Assembly (NCBI GenBank): GCA_019671135.1
Contig: JAHRHY010000007.1
Coordinates: 2,294,001 to 2,358,000 of the forward strand
Reading direction: 5' to 3'
From: Linnemannia hyalina
Taxonomy: Eukaryota > Mortierellomycota > Mortierellomycetes > Mortierellales > Mortierellaceae
Length of the DNA: 64,000 bases
Positions 36,901-47,900 of the stretch are shown in pieces. Each line of letters begins with the position of its first letter. The stretch's first letter is position 1. The notes below the pieces were generated by a model. That model was given only the letters and a program-made list of their open reading frames with translations. It searched no databases and was not told the DNA's origin. A program made the position numbers and the translations under genes.

Positions 36901-39900
36901 AGGGTTTCAGAGGTTTCCAGTCCTGTCCGCTGCTCAGGCGACATGTTCCTGGACCGATGCGCCTGGTGGTATCCAAAGACATTGAAAGAGCCTCGACCTC
37001 CTGGCGTTGGTGGTGCGGTCGCGAATCCACCGCGATCAAACTGGAATGTCTGCTGAAGACTCTCCTTCTTGGCGTTGTCCTGCTGCTGCTGCTTCGCCTT
37101 CAGGGCCGCCTGTGTCGAGTTCTCGGCTCTCTGCAACAGTTGTCGAATTCTGCGCAACTCTGCGGCGCTTCCTCTCCGTCGGACGCGTCGGTGGTGGGGC
37201 TCGTCATTCCCTTCATCGCTGGTAGGGCTCTCGACGGTATCTGATTTCTTCTGGCGACGGTTGCGCGAGCGATGACCTTTTCCAGTCGTCGATTCTGCAG
37301 TTGCGCTCCCGAAATAGTCGGCTTGTTGATTGATATGCTCTCCAGAGTTGGTGTTGCTGTTGGATCGGGAAGGGCGGTCGCGCCTAAGGCCATGACCCTC
37401 CGAGTCGCTGTCGCTGTCACTCTCACTGCTGCTATCGCTGGTGGCAAAACTGGTGTCGGACTCGCCTCCGCTCTGAGTTATCAGATCCTCGTCGTCACGG
37501 TCGGGATGTCCAAGCATCAACAGGCGCTCGTTCTGCACAACCAAACTCATGGATGCCAAATGTCGCATCAAAGCTGAAACGATTGTCTTGACCTCCTTGT
37601 AATCTGCGGGGTTAGTCCTAGAATAGGTCACCTCGTACCGCGCCTCGCGATAGGCGCTGAAGAGCTTCTTTTGGGCGGTCCGAACTTCGGCTTGGGCTTT
37701 GTCGATGGCGGACTTTGGCAGGGCGATGGTTTTGTGGTTCAGGAGAAAGGCGCGTGTGCTGAGGTTCAAAAGTGACCGAGATGTGTCCATGGATTCGTTC
37801 AGTGCACGTCTAATGTTTTTTTTTGTTGAAATTAATATGCATGGTAATTGTGAGCACAATGTAGACTAGTGCGGAATTGAAGATATTCCAAAACGACAAA
37901 AGGGCGCCTCCTCAAAACATTAACTGGATGCCAAACGCCCGTGCTTACCCTAACCCTTCGCTGGCCGTTTCTGGCCAAAAGACGATACTGACGAACAGAC
38001 AGATTACAACACCAATCATCATAGGACCCATGAGATTCCAAAAGTCGAAAAAGTTGAAATACAAGTTGGTGTGGCTTCTCGTCAACGTGAAGATACCCAC
38101 GATGGTGTAAATGACGAACGTACAATTCAACTTTGCATATCGAGTCTTGTACAATGTCATGATCCAGACGCCCACGAAAAACCATGCGGCTTCGATCGCC
38201 CAGGCGGAATTGTTGCCCTCAGCTAAGTAACGCTGATTGAATGCAGCGACAGCAACCTGGCAGGGTATAATCCAAGCCGCTCCTAAGATGCCTCCGATCA
38301 CACTGAAGAAGGTGACTTCGAGCTGGGATCCGACCGTTCGAGAAGGATGCATGAACACCACGGCGACATTAGCCATATATGGGGCTGGACCCAACTGAGT
38401 TGCGATCGGGGTGATCAATGCTAAGGCAGACGAGATATATAAAGCGATGATGAACTTGACGTGTCGTTTGATGACGCGACGCGAAAAGTGGTTCGTGAAC
38501 CGTTTCCAGGCAGAGGGTGGAGGTGGAGGAGGAGGAGCAAAGGGGACAGAGTTGGCGCTGTTGATGGACTCGATGGAGGGCGGGCGAGATATTGTCATGC
38601 GGTGACTGAGTCGCTCGTGGTCGACAGATGACCTTGCGCTCTTGGGGCGAACGTCTGGGGCAGGGTCAAAGATAGCCATATCAAAGAATCTATATGATGC
38701 GGAGTAAACAACGGGCGGTGACAAGGGTTAGCATTTGAGCATTGAGGGACAGACGAGAATGAGAATGAGACGAACATGCTGCACGGAGAAAGGAGTGAAA
38801 GTTGGGCAGGAGATGTAAGAAATTTGCGGGGTGTCAATTCAAATCAAACGTGGCTCACAACGCGGTGAACCAACTTTGCTCGGTATTCATGAGGCCATCA
38901 TTCCCTTTTCAGGGCGAGCAAGCGAAAGCAGTAGAGGATGGTAACAAATGGGATGAGATAGATAGAAAGGAGGATGGAAGGATGCAGGTGGGTTGCACTC
39001 CTGAGAACGAAAGAGGTGGCGGATATAAGCGCCGAAAAAAGTATGAATAGAATTGGAATAGCAAGTAGGTACATAGTATGGGCCCATTACGCAGAATGAA
39101 TTGAACCCTCGATCGAGGTTCAAAAACACCGACCGAGGGGCAAACCACACTAGGAGCAAAAGATATGCGTGAACACATGGATACACAATTCATTCAATCT
39201 GAACAGAACAAAGCACTCACCCTCCTTTTTGCCGCTGTGGATCGGCCTTTTCGCTGGGTCCATAAGGGTTTGAAAGACTGGATCGGCGAGAGTGGGTCAT
39301 TGACAGAGGGTAGGACGCGGAAGGAGGATGGTGGAGAGTGTGGTAGTGATTGAATCCTCCCGCTCCTGTCCTCGATCCTGACAGTGACCCGGAGGATGAC
39401 CCTGGTGCAGTTGGGATCGCGGGGGTAGTGGGATTCGAGAGCGATTGAGGGTGCAAGTTCGTAACTGATTTGGAAAGGTGTGAGGTTGGGGTAGGTGGCT
39501 CGGAGTGGGGGTCGAGGTGGAACTGGATCGAGGGAGGGTGGTGCGGCTGACGGTGTTTAGCGCTGGTAGACTTTGACCTTGTCTTCTTACCCAAGAATCC
39601 ATAGTTGTTGTTATTACTTGAAGGAGAGGTATGAAGGACAACTGGGCTAGAACGAGGCGAGTTGGAATTGGAATGGGACCCTGAGCCCTGTTGACCACTC
39701 TGCTGTCCTCCATTGCTGGCATTGCTACCAGGTAGTAGAGAGAAGTAGAGGGAAGGGGGAGGGGGCATGGGGATGGACATTGCCTGGTAGCCATTGCCTC
39801 TAGGGATTGCGCTGGAGCGGTTCGAGGATGAGTTTGGGTGGATGGAGTCGAGGGAGTGTCTCTTTGGGTTGATGGATTGTTTTTTACTAGAAGGATCGAG

Positions 39901-39978
39901 GGAGGAGGAGGAGGAGGAGGCGGAGGAGGAGGAGTGAGGTTCGCCCCTTCCACGGCGTGAACCCGACGGCCTGCCCAT
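30905..39978 (-). CDS. Giant FUSC / aromatic-acid-exporter-like (ArAE_2/DUF2421, Bre4-related) membrane protein
   Basis: Six exons (39978-39221, 38689-37949, 37809-34001, 33906-32993, 32873-32651, 32550-30905), all GT-AG and in phase, give 2696 residues. The N-terminal ~250 residues are Ser-rich and disordered. The first membrane block follows, with about six hydrophobic segments (KFIIALYISSALALITP, VTFFSVIGGILGAAWIIP, AAWFFVGVWIMTLY, FVIYTIVGIFTL, MMIGVVICLFVSIVFWPET). Next comes a ~1000-residue charged cytoplasmic region. The second block is the FUSC_2-like region (FGFKMAVALTFIGLWSWLQW, RGQWAMLTVMAVLSPTVGAT, MILSYSSVTFIMY, VIIGIIISVVMNSLLWP). The tail is Gln/Ser-rich. The relatives are plasma- or vacuolar-membrane proteins linked to brefeldin A sensitivity or aromatic-acid efflux, so transport is inferred. 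Typical members are about 1000 residues, so this one is very large. The junction of exon 1 to exon 2 rests on phase and a gtgagt donor. Confidence 0.88.
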
Positions 39979-41091
39979 TGTTATCTGTGAATGGGGTTAA
40001 CGTAACGGTAGGGGTAGGTAGGGGTAAGGCTGGTTGGGGTTCTTGTGTTGGTGCGACAATGACTATGAATGCAAGTAGGTCATGAAGTAGAGGAGGGAAG
40101 AAAGGAAGGAAGGAAGCAAATGAGATTAGACGAGAAAGAAAGTAAGAAGAAGGGAATGAGGGAAAGAAGAGTAATGTCGGTGGGGAAGTAGAAAAGGAGA
40201 AGGGGAGAAAAGGTTAACGAGACGAAGGACAGAGAAGAGGAGAGGAGGAGTAGAGGAGAATGAAAAGGAAAGAGGGTTCAAGAGGAAGGAGGATGGGCAG
40301 AAAAACGAGGGAATTTCAAACCCCAAGATCATCCGGAGGAAATAAATAGCTGAACAAACTCAAAAAACAAAGAGGAGACACACGGTCAACAGGACGAGGA
40401 AGGGCAAAGGCAATTGAGTTGAGCAAAAAACAAAGCACAAAAGAGCGAACAGTTGGAAGGGGGACATGGATAGACCAACAACGCATTGGACAAGAGGAAG
40501 AAGACTTGTGAAAACGCCCTGAATGGATGGAGTATATGTTATGGTGCGGGAGGCGTGGTTGTTCTGTTGAAGGAGCTTTAATTCGTTGGTGATCGACGTT
40601 CCTTATTAGTCTGAGTCAGAGAGTCAGAGGGATGGGGTGTAATAAAATTAACCGGCCTTCTTTGTGTCTCTCTCATGCACATCCACTGGAGCATTGTTCT
40701 TGACTCTTTTCCCCACATGAAGGCACCCTTGCAGTTTGCTCTAGTCATGCTGCCGTGCATCGAGGGCAACGTGCTAGGTAGGGGTGTAACAAGGTATACA
40801 GCATTCACACTCCTACCCACCTCGCATCGTATGGCGCAAGTAGGCTAGAAAACATCACATCCGATAAAATAATCAAGAGCAGTTCCATCCCTTATCGATA
40901 CGCTGATAATGCATGTCCCCCTATTCAACGAATAAACGAACGAGATCCATTCATCCCATTTCATTGTGCAAGTCAAAACCTACACTCACCTCCTTAATGA
41001 TACCCATTGCTAAGCTAGCGATCGAGATACCCTGTCCATACGGCGGCCTATACCCTGTTCCTTGCGTACCCTGTCCATTGTCCATCGTCCA
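39979..41091. other. Intergenic: purine-rich leader of the FUSC-type gene and 3' flank of the YbaY-like gene
   Basis: The plus strand is G/A-rich at 40080-40300 (C/T-rich leader on the minus strand), as expected upstream of an expressed minus-strand gene. No coding exon was recognised. Confidence 0.55.
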
Positions 41092-41482
41092 TTATTCATT
41101 GTGACTATTTAGGCCATACTTGATCTCTACATCCAGAAAAGTGGCCAAAGCGTAGAACATTAATGAAATAAACGTGTTCGACATATTCCTATTCCCATAC
41201 AGCGTCCGCCCATTCATGGGCAAAGGATGATGGTACGCACTAATGTACTGCAACCGCTCATCCCCCGCCATCTCGTCAATTCGAGCAGAGAGGGCGTACT
41301 TCTTCTCGGGACTGTAGACCCGTGAATCAAACATGATCTTGAAACCAGTTGGAAAGGGTCGCCCATGGGGGCCGATGAGGATGACTTGACTGTTGATGGT
41401 GATCTCTCCTGCTTCTGGACGGGACATGTCGACTAGTCTCACGGTGATCCGTGATTCGGGACTCGTTGCGCCTCCTGGCTGG
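41092..41482 (-). CDS. YbaY/YscW-like small beta-domain protein, 5' end unresolved
   Basis: The minus-strand frame reads SPESRITVRLVDMSRPEAGE, then NSQVILI, PFPTGFKIMFD and KKYALSARIDEMAG...RLQYIS. This matches the pattern of bacterial YbaY/YscW-type proteins, in which a V-LVD-S strand is followed by PF-F-I-FD and a YS--A-I motif. A stop lies upstream in this frame, so coding must enter through an acceptor near 41483 or 41479. The preceding exon was not found; the nearby open frame up to 41635 lacks an ATG. Without it, the first in-frame ATG (MSRPEAGE) would give about 110 residues and cut the first strand. The C-terminus (MFYALATFLDVEIKYG) may also hide an intron. Function is unknown. The family is named for lipoproteins and secretion chaperones in bacteria. 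Confidence 0.5.
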
Positions 41483-41639
41483 CTGATAAGTAGTCGTCCT
41501 CACACCGACTCGAACGTCATAGAAGGAAGGGGGTGGGATATAAATGCGAAGATGAGGGCTGAGGAAAGATGTAGGGTAGATAGATGGTTGCTGTCCTTGT
41601 TGCAAAAGAAGAGAAGGTGGAATGGGTTGATACAAGAAA

Positions 41640-42153
41640 AACGTTAAAGGTTGAAGATGCTTGATGATAGCAATAAGGAATTAGGGTGTGCTGATTGCTG
41701 GCTAAGAATAGGCAAGAGTTGCTTAGAAGTAGGAAGGAAAAGGAGAAAAAGACGCTGATCTAACAAGGAGTAGTTGGCAAGGAACTGTGTCGGTGGAAAA
41801 GGGAGAGAAGAAAAGAGGAGAGGAAGTTGGACAACAGCGACGATCAGGGGTCCAGCAGCTCAAATTAGGGCTGTGGAACACCGGCCTGAAAACACAACAG
41901 AAAATAATAATCCACGCTAGGAGTCATTCAGGACACATTAGTCATAGCCCATGGCCATTCATTACATGCAGCCATCCACCCAATTGAACCCGAACACCCA
42001 TAACGTACACAACAATAGGCAACGAGAAAGAGTAATAAAAGATGCAAAATTCAAATATCCATTGTTTGTGTGTGTGTTCTATCCTATCCATGCAAAAAAA
42101 AATATATAATAATAATTTCCTATGTTCTCTCAGTGTCCCCTGACAACCAACGT
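41640..42153. other. Intergenic between YbaY-like gene and fibrillarin
   Basis: The first exon of the YbaY-like gene may lie here but could not be identified. The 3' UTR of fibrillarin occupies the right end. Confidence 0.4.
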
Positions 42154-43618
42154 TTACTTGGAGCGGACGTACTTTCCGACAACCAAGGCGTGGTCTCTCT
42201 CGAAAGGCTCAAGAGTCAATTGCTCCTGGGGCTTGATGCGCTGCTCCTGAAGCTTGGGGATCTCTCCAGCAAAGACAGTGGCGGCATCAACAGTCGAGTC
42301 GATACAGTTGGCCTTGATCGAGATGACAATATGTCCGTTGTTCTTCAAGAAGTGGTGGGCGTTGATTCCAACAATACGAGACTGATCGGGCTGGGCAACA
42401 TCAGCAAAGATGACATCGACCATACCGACCAACATGCGGTACTTGTGGGGGTGACGGGCATCCTCAATGATAGGGATGACGTTGGTGCGCTTCTTGGCCA
42501 TGTTGATGAGATCACGTCCAGAGCGGTGGGAGAACTCGACGGCGTAGACGAGACCCTCGGGTCCGACAATATCAGCAACGTGGGAAACGGTGGTACCGGA
42601 GGCAGCACCGAGGTAGAGGACCTTCTTGCCGGGGGCAATGTGGATGTTGTCAACACCTCCGAGGACACCGGCAGCGACCTTTGAACGGAAAGGGTTCCAG
42701 ACACGGTACTCGATTTTAGCACCATCAGCGCCCTCGATCGAGATGCGCTTCTCACCGTAGACAGACTCGCCGGGAACCAAGTTCTTGGTCAAAAGGTAAT
42801 CCTCCTTTCCGTGGGCAACAAAGATACCCTCGTGTCTGTGGGGCTCGACAGTGACCTTGGCACCACCACGGGCACCACCACGGGCACCACCGCGACCACC
42901 ACGGCCGCCGGGAGCGCCGCGCTTAGCGACACCTACACATGATTAATTTAACAAAGGGAAGTTGTTATTAGTGAACTGCTGATAATATGCAAGCGCATTT
43001 AGTGACAGAGCATGCCCAAAATCTTTCAGCTTCTCAAATGCAACCAGGAGATGAGAAAGCAAAAGACTTTCTTAATCAACTAAGTGACGAAGAAATCCTT
43101 CAAGCATCTTGGCACAGAGTATTAAGGAGACTTACCACCACGACCACCACGGTCACCGAAACCGCCACGTCCGCCACCACGGCCACCACGGTCACCACCG
43201 AAACCGCCACGTCCGCCACCGCGACCACCACGGTCACCACCGAAACCGCCACGTCCGCCACCACGGCCACCACGATCACCGCCGAAACCGCCACGACCGC
43301 CACGGCTACCACCACGATCACCTATTATGTCATAAAGTTGGATTGTTTACAATGGTTAGTGTTTAGCTCAAAGATCGGTCTTGCTTTCTTTGAGTGAGGT
43401 TGGTATCCTGTGTACGTTGTCTTTCGATCCAGTCCTTTGGAATATGTGAGTATGAGAGGTTCAATTGACTGTTCAGCTGCTTGTTTGTCCTTTGAAAGTA
43501 TCGAGCTGTGAGTGCATCCTGTTGTCCTTGACTTGCTATTCCAGTTGTCGCTGCCGTTGTGTGAGTGAGGATAGGAGTTAGATTGGCGAAAGGAGCGGGT
43601 GAACATACCGAAACCCAT
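42154..43618 (-). CDS. NOP1: Fibrillarin, rRNA 2'-O-methyltransferase
   Basis: Exons 43618-43609, 43321-43136 and 42932-42154 (GT-AG, in phase) give 324 residues, close to yeast Nop1 (327). Exon 1 is 10 nt (MGF plus one base). Exon 2 is entirely the GAR domain (repeated [15 protein letters not shown]). Exon 3 carries the rest of the Gly/Arg region and the methyltransferase fold: [18 protein letters not shown], the SAM-binding [43 protein letters not shown], and [15 protein letters not shown] with the catalytic lysine. It is the catalytic subunit of box C/D snoRNPs in the nucleolus and also methylates a histone H2A glutamine in known eukaryotes. No frameshift was seen. Confidence 0.97.
43136..43321 (-). 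repeat. Internal GAR-domain repeat of fibrillarin
   Basis: Three to four tandem units of about 45 nt encode [19 protein letters not shown] sequence. The exon boundaries coincide with the repeat boundaries. Confidence 0.85.
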
Positions 43619-44941
43619 TGTTATATGTAGTAGGAAGGAAGGAGAGAAGGGGAAAGAGAGAGAGTCTTTTTCGATTAGCGAGAATCAAAAAAGGAGGAGG
43701 GGAGGAAGGATGAAGGATGCAAAAGAGTGAACAAACACTTCAAAACGACAACTGTCCTTTTGTCTTGTGCTCTCACTCCCTCGCTCTCTCCAAACTTTTT
43801 TTTTTTTTTTTTTTTTTTGTTGTTTACCTGCAAAATAAGCAGTCTTGTTAAATTCACGTGACGAATGTTCGACTGCACCTTTGTGCCCTTTTGTCTCCCT
43901 TTCATCGACCTACTGAACGAACAACGGGAACGTCGTGGCAAAACCAAAACCACCGTTCCGACTCGCTGCAGTTCGCTCCTTTGCGGCAACTTCGCAGTTG
44001 CTCAAGAGTGCAACCTGGCCCATAATTGAACTCTAAGCAGCCTATTTAGCCTGAACTCGCACGTCTCCAGAGCGTAGACGTCGTCTCCAAAAAGGAATCC
44101 ATGTCACTTGGTAACAGCACCAATACCTCCAGAGGAACTGCCAAGGTACAGCCAACGCCTTTGATGCCAAAGATGTCAGGCAACTCGGATCAGGCAGTCC
44201 ATTGGCAGCGAGGGAAGGTCAACAATGAACAGGCAAACGTGACACGAAATAAACATTACGCCTTTATGAGGTGGACAAGGGCCGCATGGTGCATTGACCT
44301 TGTTGATTTGTGACCCTTCGATAATTCAAGTGTACAGCGGTCTCAAAGTCAAAGCCACTTCTCCGCTTCCACAATAATATATCGGCGTATCTCGTGCCTG
44401 TGGAGTGAGTGCTTGGAGTGAATGAAACATTTTTTTTCCCTCGAGGCCGAGACCCGCGGTTATCTAGCTCCATCTCTTTTGCCCAGCCTAGCCCATTGGT
44501 TCACTCGTTTCTGACGTCCAGCTGGGAAGGAAGGGGGGGGGCAGTCAGTGAATCAGAACCCTCTGCTCGTTCTTATCCACATGCACTCCATATGCATTCT
44601 TGAATCGTTGCACAGTTACTCAGCTGCACAGTTGCTCAGCTGCACAGACAAAAGACACAAAGAGTCGACCGAATCCCTCCTCTCTTTCGATCGCGCCTGG
44701 ATGTCTCTGACTCCCCTCTCTTTTGTTTTTTATTTTATTTTCCTTTCTGGCTTTGTTCTTCATCTCTCCGCACCTTCTTCCTTGTCCCTTTTTACTCAAC
44801 TTTACCCGTTCATCTTATTTCTCTCCTACCCTCACACCCACGCCTGTACACACCACACACACACTTTCTCCTGTCTCTTCTCTTTGATACCCCCCTCCCC
44901 CCCCCCCATTACACTTTTACATATCAAACAATATACACACC
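43619..44941. promoter_or_regulatory. Divergent promoter region of fibrillarin (-) and adenylyl cyclase (+)
   Basis: Contains a run of more than 20 T at about 43796-43818 close to the fibrillarin side. A 16-bp direct repeat gcacagttactcagct / gcacagttgctcagct lies at 44610-44641. From 44690 to 44935 the plus strand is pyrimidine-rich, leading into the cyclase. No coding exon is supported. Confidence 0.5.
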
Positions 44942-47900
44942 ATGCCAGTCGATATGAAGCACACCGTCATGTCCTCAAACCAATGCCACCCATCTATCAA
45001 CATCGCACCCTACATCTCAAAGCAAGTCCCTCTCTGTGCTTTCTTTTGTTTAGGCTCAACAGAAGAACCAAATTCGCAGATCCTTTTCTCTTCGATAACA
45101 AACAACACTCCGCCCAGTAATTGGAAATTCTAACCACGGACCATGCTCCCCATCTCCTTTTTTTATTTCTGTTCACACTCGGCATAATAGATTCGTGCGG
45201 AGTCTGTATGGGGAAGAGGAGGTGCCGATCAAGGAGCTTCCGTTCTCGTTCACCCAGTTTGGCGCTGTCCTCATGGTCGACATTGTCGGCTTTAGTCAGG
45301 TAAAAATAGAATCAAGAAAAAAAAACTTGCCGGGGGGTGGCTGTGTGTCTTTTTCTCTCTCTTGCATTATCGGTGCTTTGTGTTTGCATTAAGGTGGGCT
45401 TTTGAGATCAACTGTAATATGTGTACAACCGACCTAGCAATAATGCCTCTATGAACATGTAAGTAGATGACAAGTATAGCCTCGTCAAAAGGAGACGTCG
45501 GAGCAGAGATGCTCGCCTCCCAGATCGGTGCCTACTTCGACCTCGCCATTCGCATCATTGAGTTCCACGGAGGAGACGTTGTCAAGGTACACCCCTACTG
45601 CCTCTCACTTGCTTACTCGCTTTCTTTTAAAAGTCGACACTCAACCAACTGCTGTGCTAACGAAACCTTCGTCCTGCTGAACTAGTTCCTGGGAGATGCA
45701 CTACTGGTCGTGTTCCAACAAGATCCCACGCCTGCTCGTGTGCATGGATCAGACACATCGTCATCACCACTATTTCAGGAAGAGAACCCAGCAGCGACCC
45801 TCAAACGTAACAAGATTATCGTTCGGAAAGCAGTCGAATGTGGTCTGGAGCTCCTGGCACGGCTATCCAACTACAGGATGTATCTCTCCGAGCGGGAGTA
45901 CTCCAGAAAGCTTTCAGCATCTTCTATCGGGGTCGAGGACGGTGTCTCTTCCGAGGACTCTTCAGCCTCTGTCGCAGGGAGCGCTGGAAACGGCTTGTCA
46001 GATTCACGGAGATCATCATTGAATGCTTTAGGAGGCGCAAATGGAGCTCACCCCGGCACCATAAAGATTGGTAATATGACGACTGGACCGGCTTTTGGCG
46101 GTGGACACCTTGGCACCTCCGAGTTTCCAATGGGGTTTGGTGTCGCCAGTGGGATAATAACCCCAACTTTGGTCCCTGTTCTCAATATCGTTCCGCCTGG
46201 TCAAAACAACAACAGTTCTGGACATGTCAATGATCAAAGTCATATAGGACCAGGAGGAATTGCTGGATTCAAAAAACGAGAGGGGTCGGTTGTTTCCTCG
46301 ATCAAAGGAAGCTCAACTGGATCCAACAAGTACCGCAACGGGACCTTTCTATCCAACGCCAAGAATCTATTTACGCATACCAATTCGAGCGATCAACAGA
46401 GCGGCGGATTGGCAAGCGAGGTTATGTCCCTTACCGAAGGGTTCGTTGCCCCAGACGACTCCCATGATCTGCAGCTCCACATGGCTCTCTCCGCTGGTGA
46501 CATTAGTACGTGATTCTGACAAATTGGCGTTGCGAACTGCTCTTCTGTTTCATATAAAATAGTTTACACCAACTTACTGTAAACTCTCTTTAACGCTATA
46601 GCAAACATCATTATCGGAGATGAAGGCGACAACGACGCATTCAACAACCTGCTGACGCAAGAAACGGGGCGACTCGAGTATGCAATCTGCGGCGAACACA
46701 TGTCATCAATCGACGACGCGCTCAACATGGCCAGGGCTGGCGAAGTCACCATCACAAAGCGTGCCTGGAAGTATGTCAACCCGGACTCTTACCCCTGGAG
46801 CGAGCCTCGGAGGAACTGCTTTATTCTCAAGAACAACCAGCCCCCCGAGAGTATTGAGGCACCTCTTCTTCGAAAAGTCCGGAACGATAGGCTACTCAAC
46901 ATAGGAGGCGACGTCAATCCTAACTACTTTAAGTAAGTTTGAAGGCGGAGCAATGCTCGAGACTATAAATTTATAGTCAAACATCTAATCACATTGTTCC
47001 TTTTAAACCATAATAGGTACATCAACAAGTCGGCGATCCATCGGTTGATACTGTACCCAGACAGCAACTTTCCGGCGCAGTTCAGAAATGTCACCATCTT
47101 GTTCATCAGTCTTGGAGATATAAAGCCGTGGTCGCCTGAAGGGCTTGCGTTCTGTCAAAAGGCCATGATCATCGTCCATCAAGTCACTTCAGCTTATGAA
47201 GGTAACCTCACTCATCTCTTACAAGTGCGACTCAACCTCTCGACTCGGCGTTATTGACCCCTGCAATGTGCCATCTTGCCACTGTTGTCTTATTAAATAG
47301 GTTTCATTCAGCAGTTCGCGGTCGACGACAAGGGAGCTACACTACTGTGCGCATTCGGTCTTCCGTACCCTCGTTCACACGAAAAGGAGGCCGTCTTTGC
47401 TGCCAAGTCAGCATGGATGATCCGGCAAGGGTTCCTGGCACAAGGCATGCACGACTTCAAGATCTCGCTGGCCACCGGCGTCATTTTCACCTCCATGATC
47501 GGTAACGAGTTCCGTCGCGACCCTGCCATTGTCGGAGACACCATTGTCATTGCAGTCCGCATCCTCAAGTTTGACTACGCCACGGACTCGATCGTATTGG
47601 ATGACGCGACCAAGGTTGCCTGCATGACCGATAGCGACGAGTTGTGCGAGTTTGAAGATCGAGGGGAGGAGTTTGTCAAAGGCAAGACGCATCCGCTTCG
47701 GATCTGGAGGCTGGTGCATTTCGGCGCAAAGAAGCAGACGCGTCGTCCCGAAGATGTTGGCGTCGACGAGACGATTGGATATGAACCAGAGAGGGAGAAG
47801 ATTGTCAACCATGTCACGACCTGGGCTAAAACTCCCGACCACCACACCATCCTGGTCATTGGCCCTCGAGGGTCAGGCAAGAGCATGTTCTATCACCAAA

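Noticed and set aside
42933..43135. Box C/D snoRNA inside fibrillarin intron 2
   Set aside because: A CTGA-like box is present, but no convincing RTGATGA box C or terminal stem was found on the transcribed strand.
43100..43366. Frames antisense to fibrillarin (Thr-Ala-Thr or His-Arg-Asn-Arg repeats)
   Set aside because: They mirror the GAR-domain repeat of fibrillarin and are shadows.
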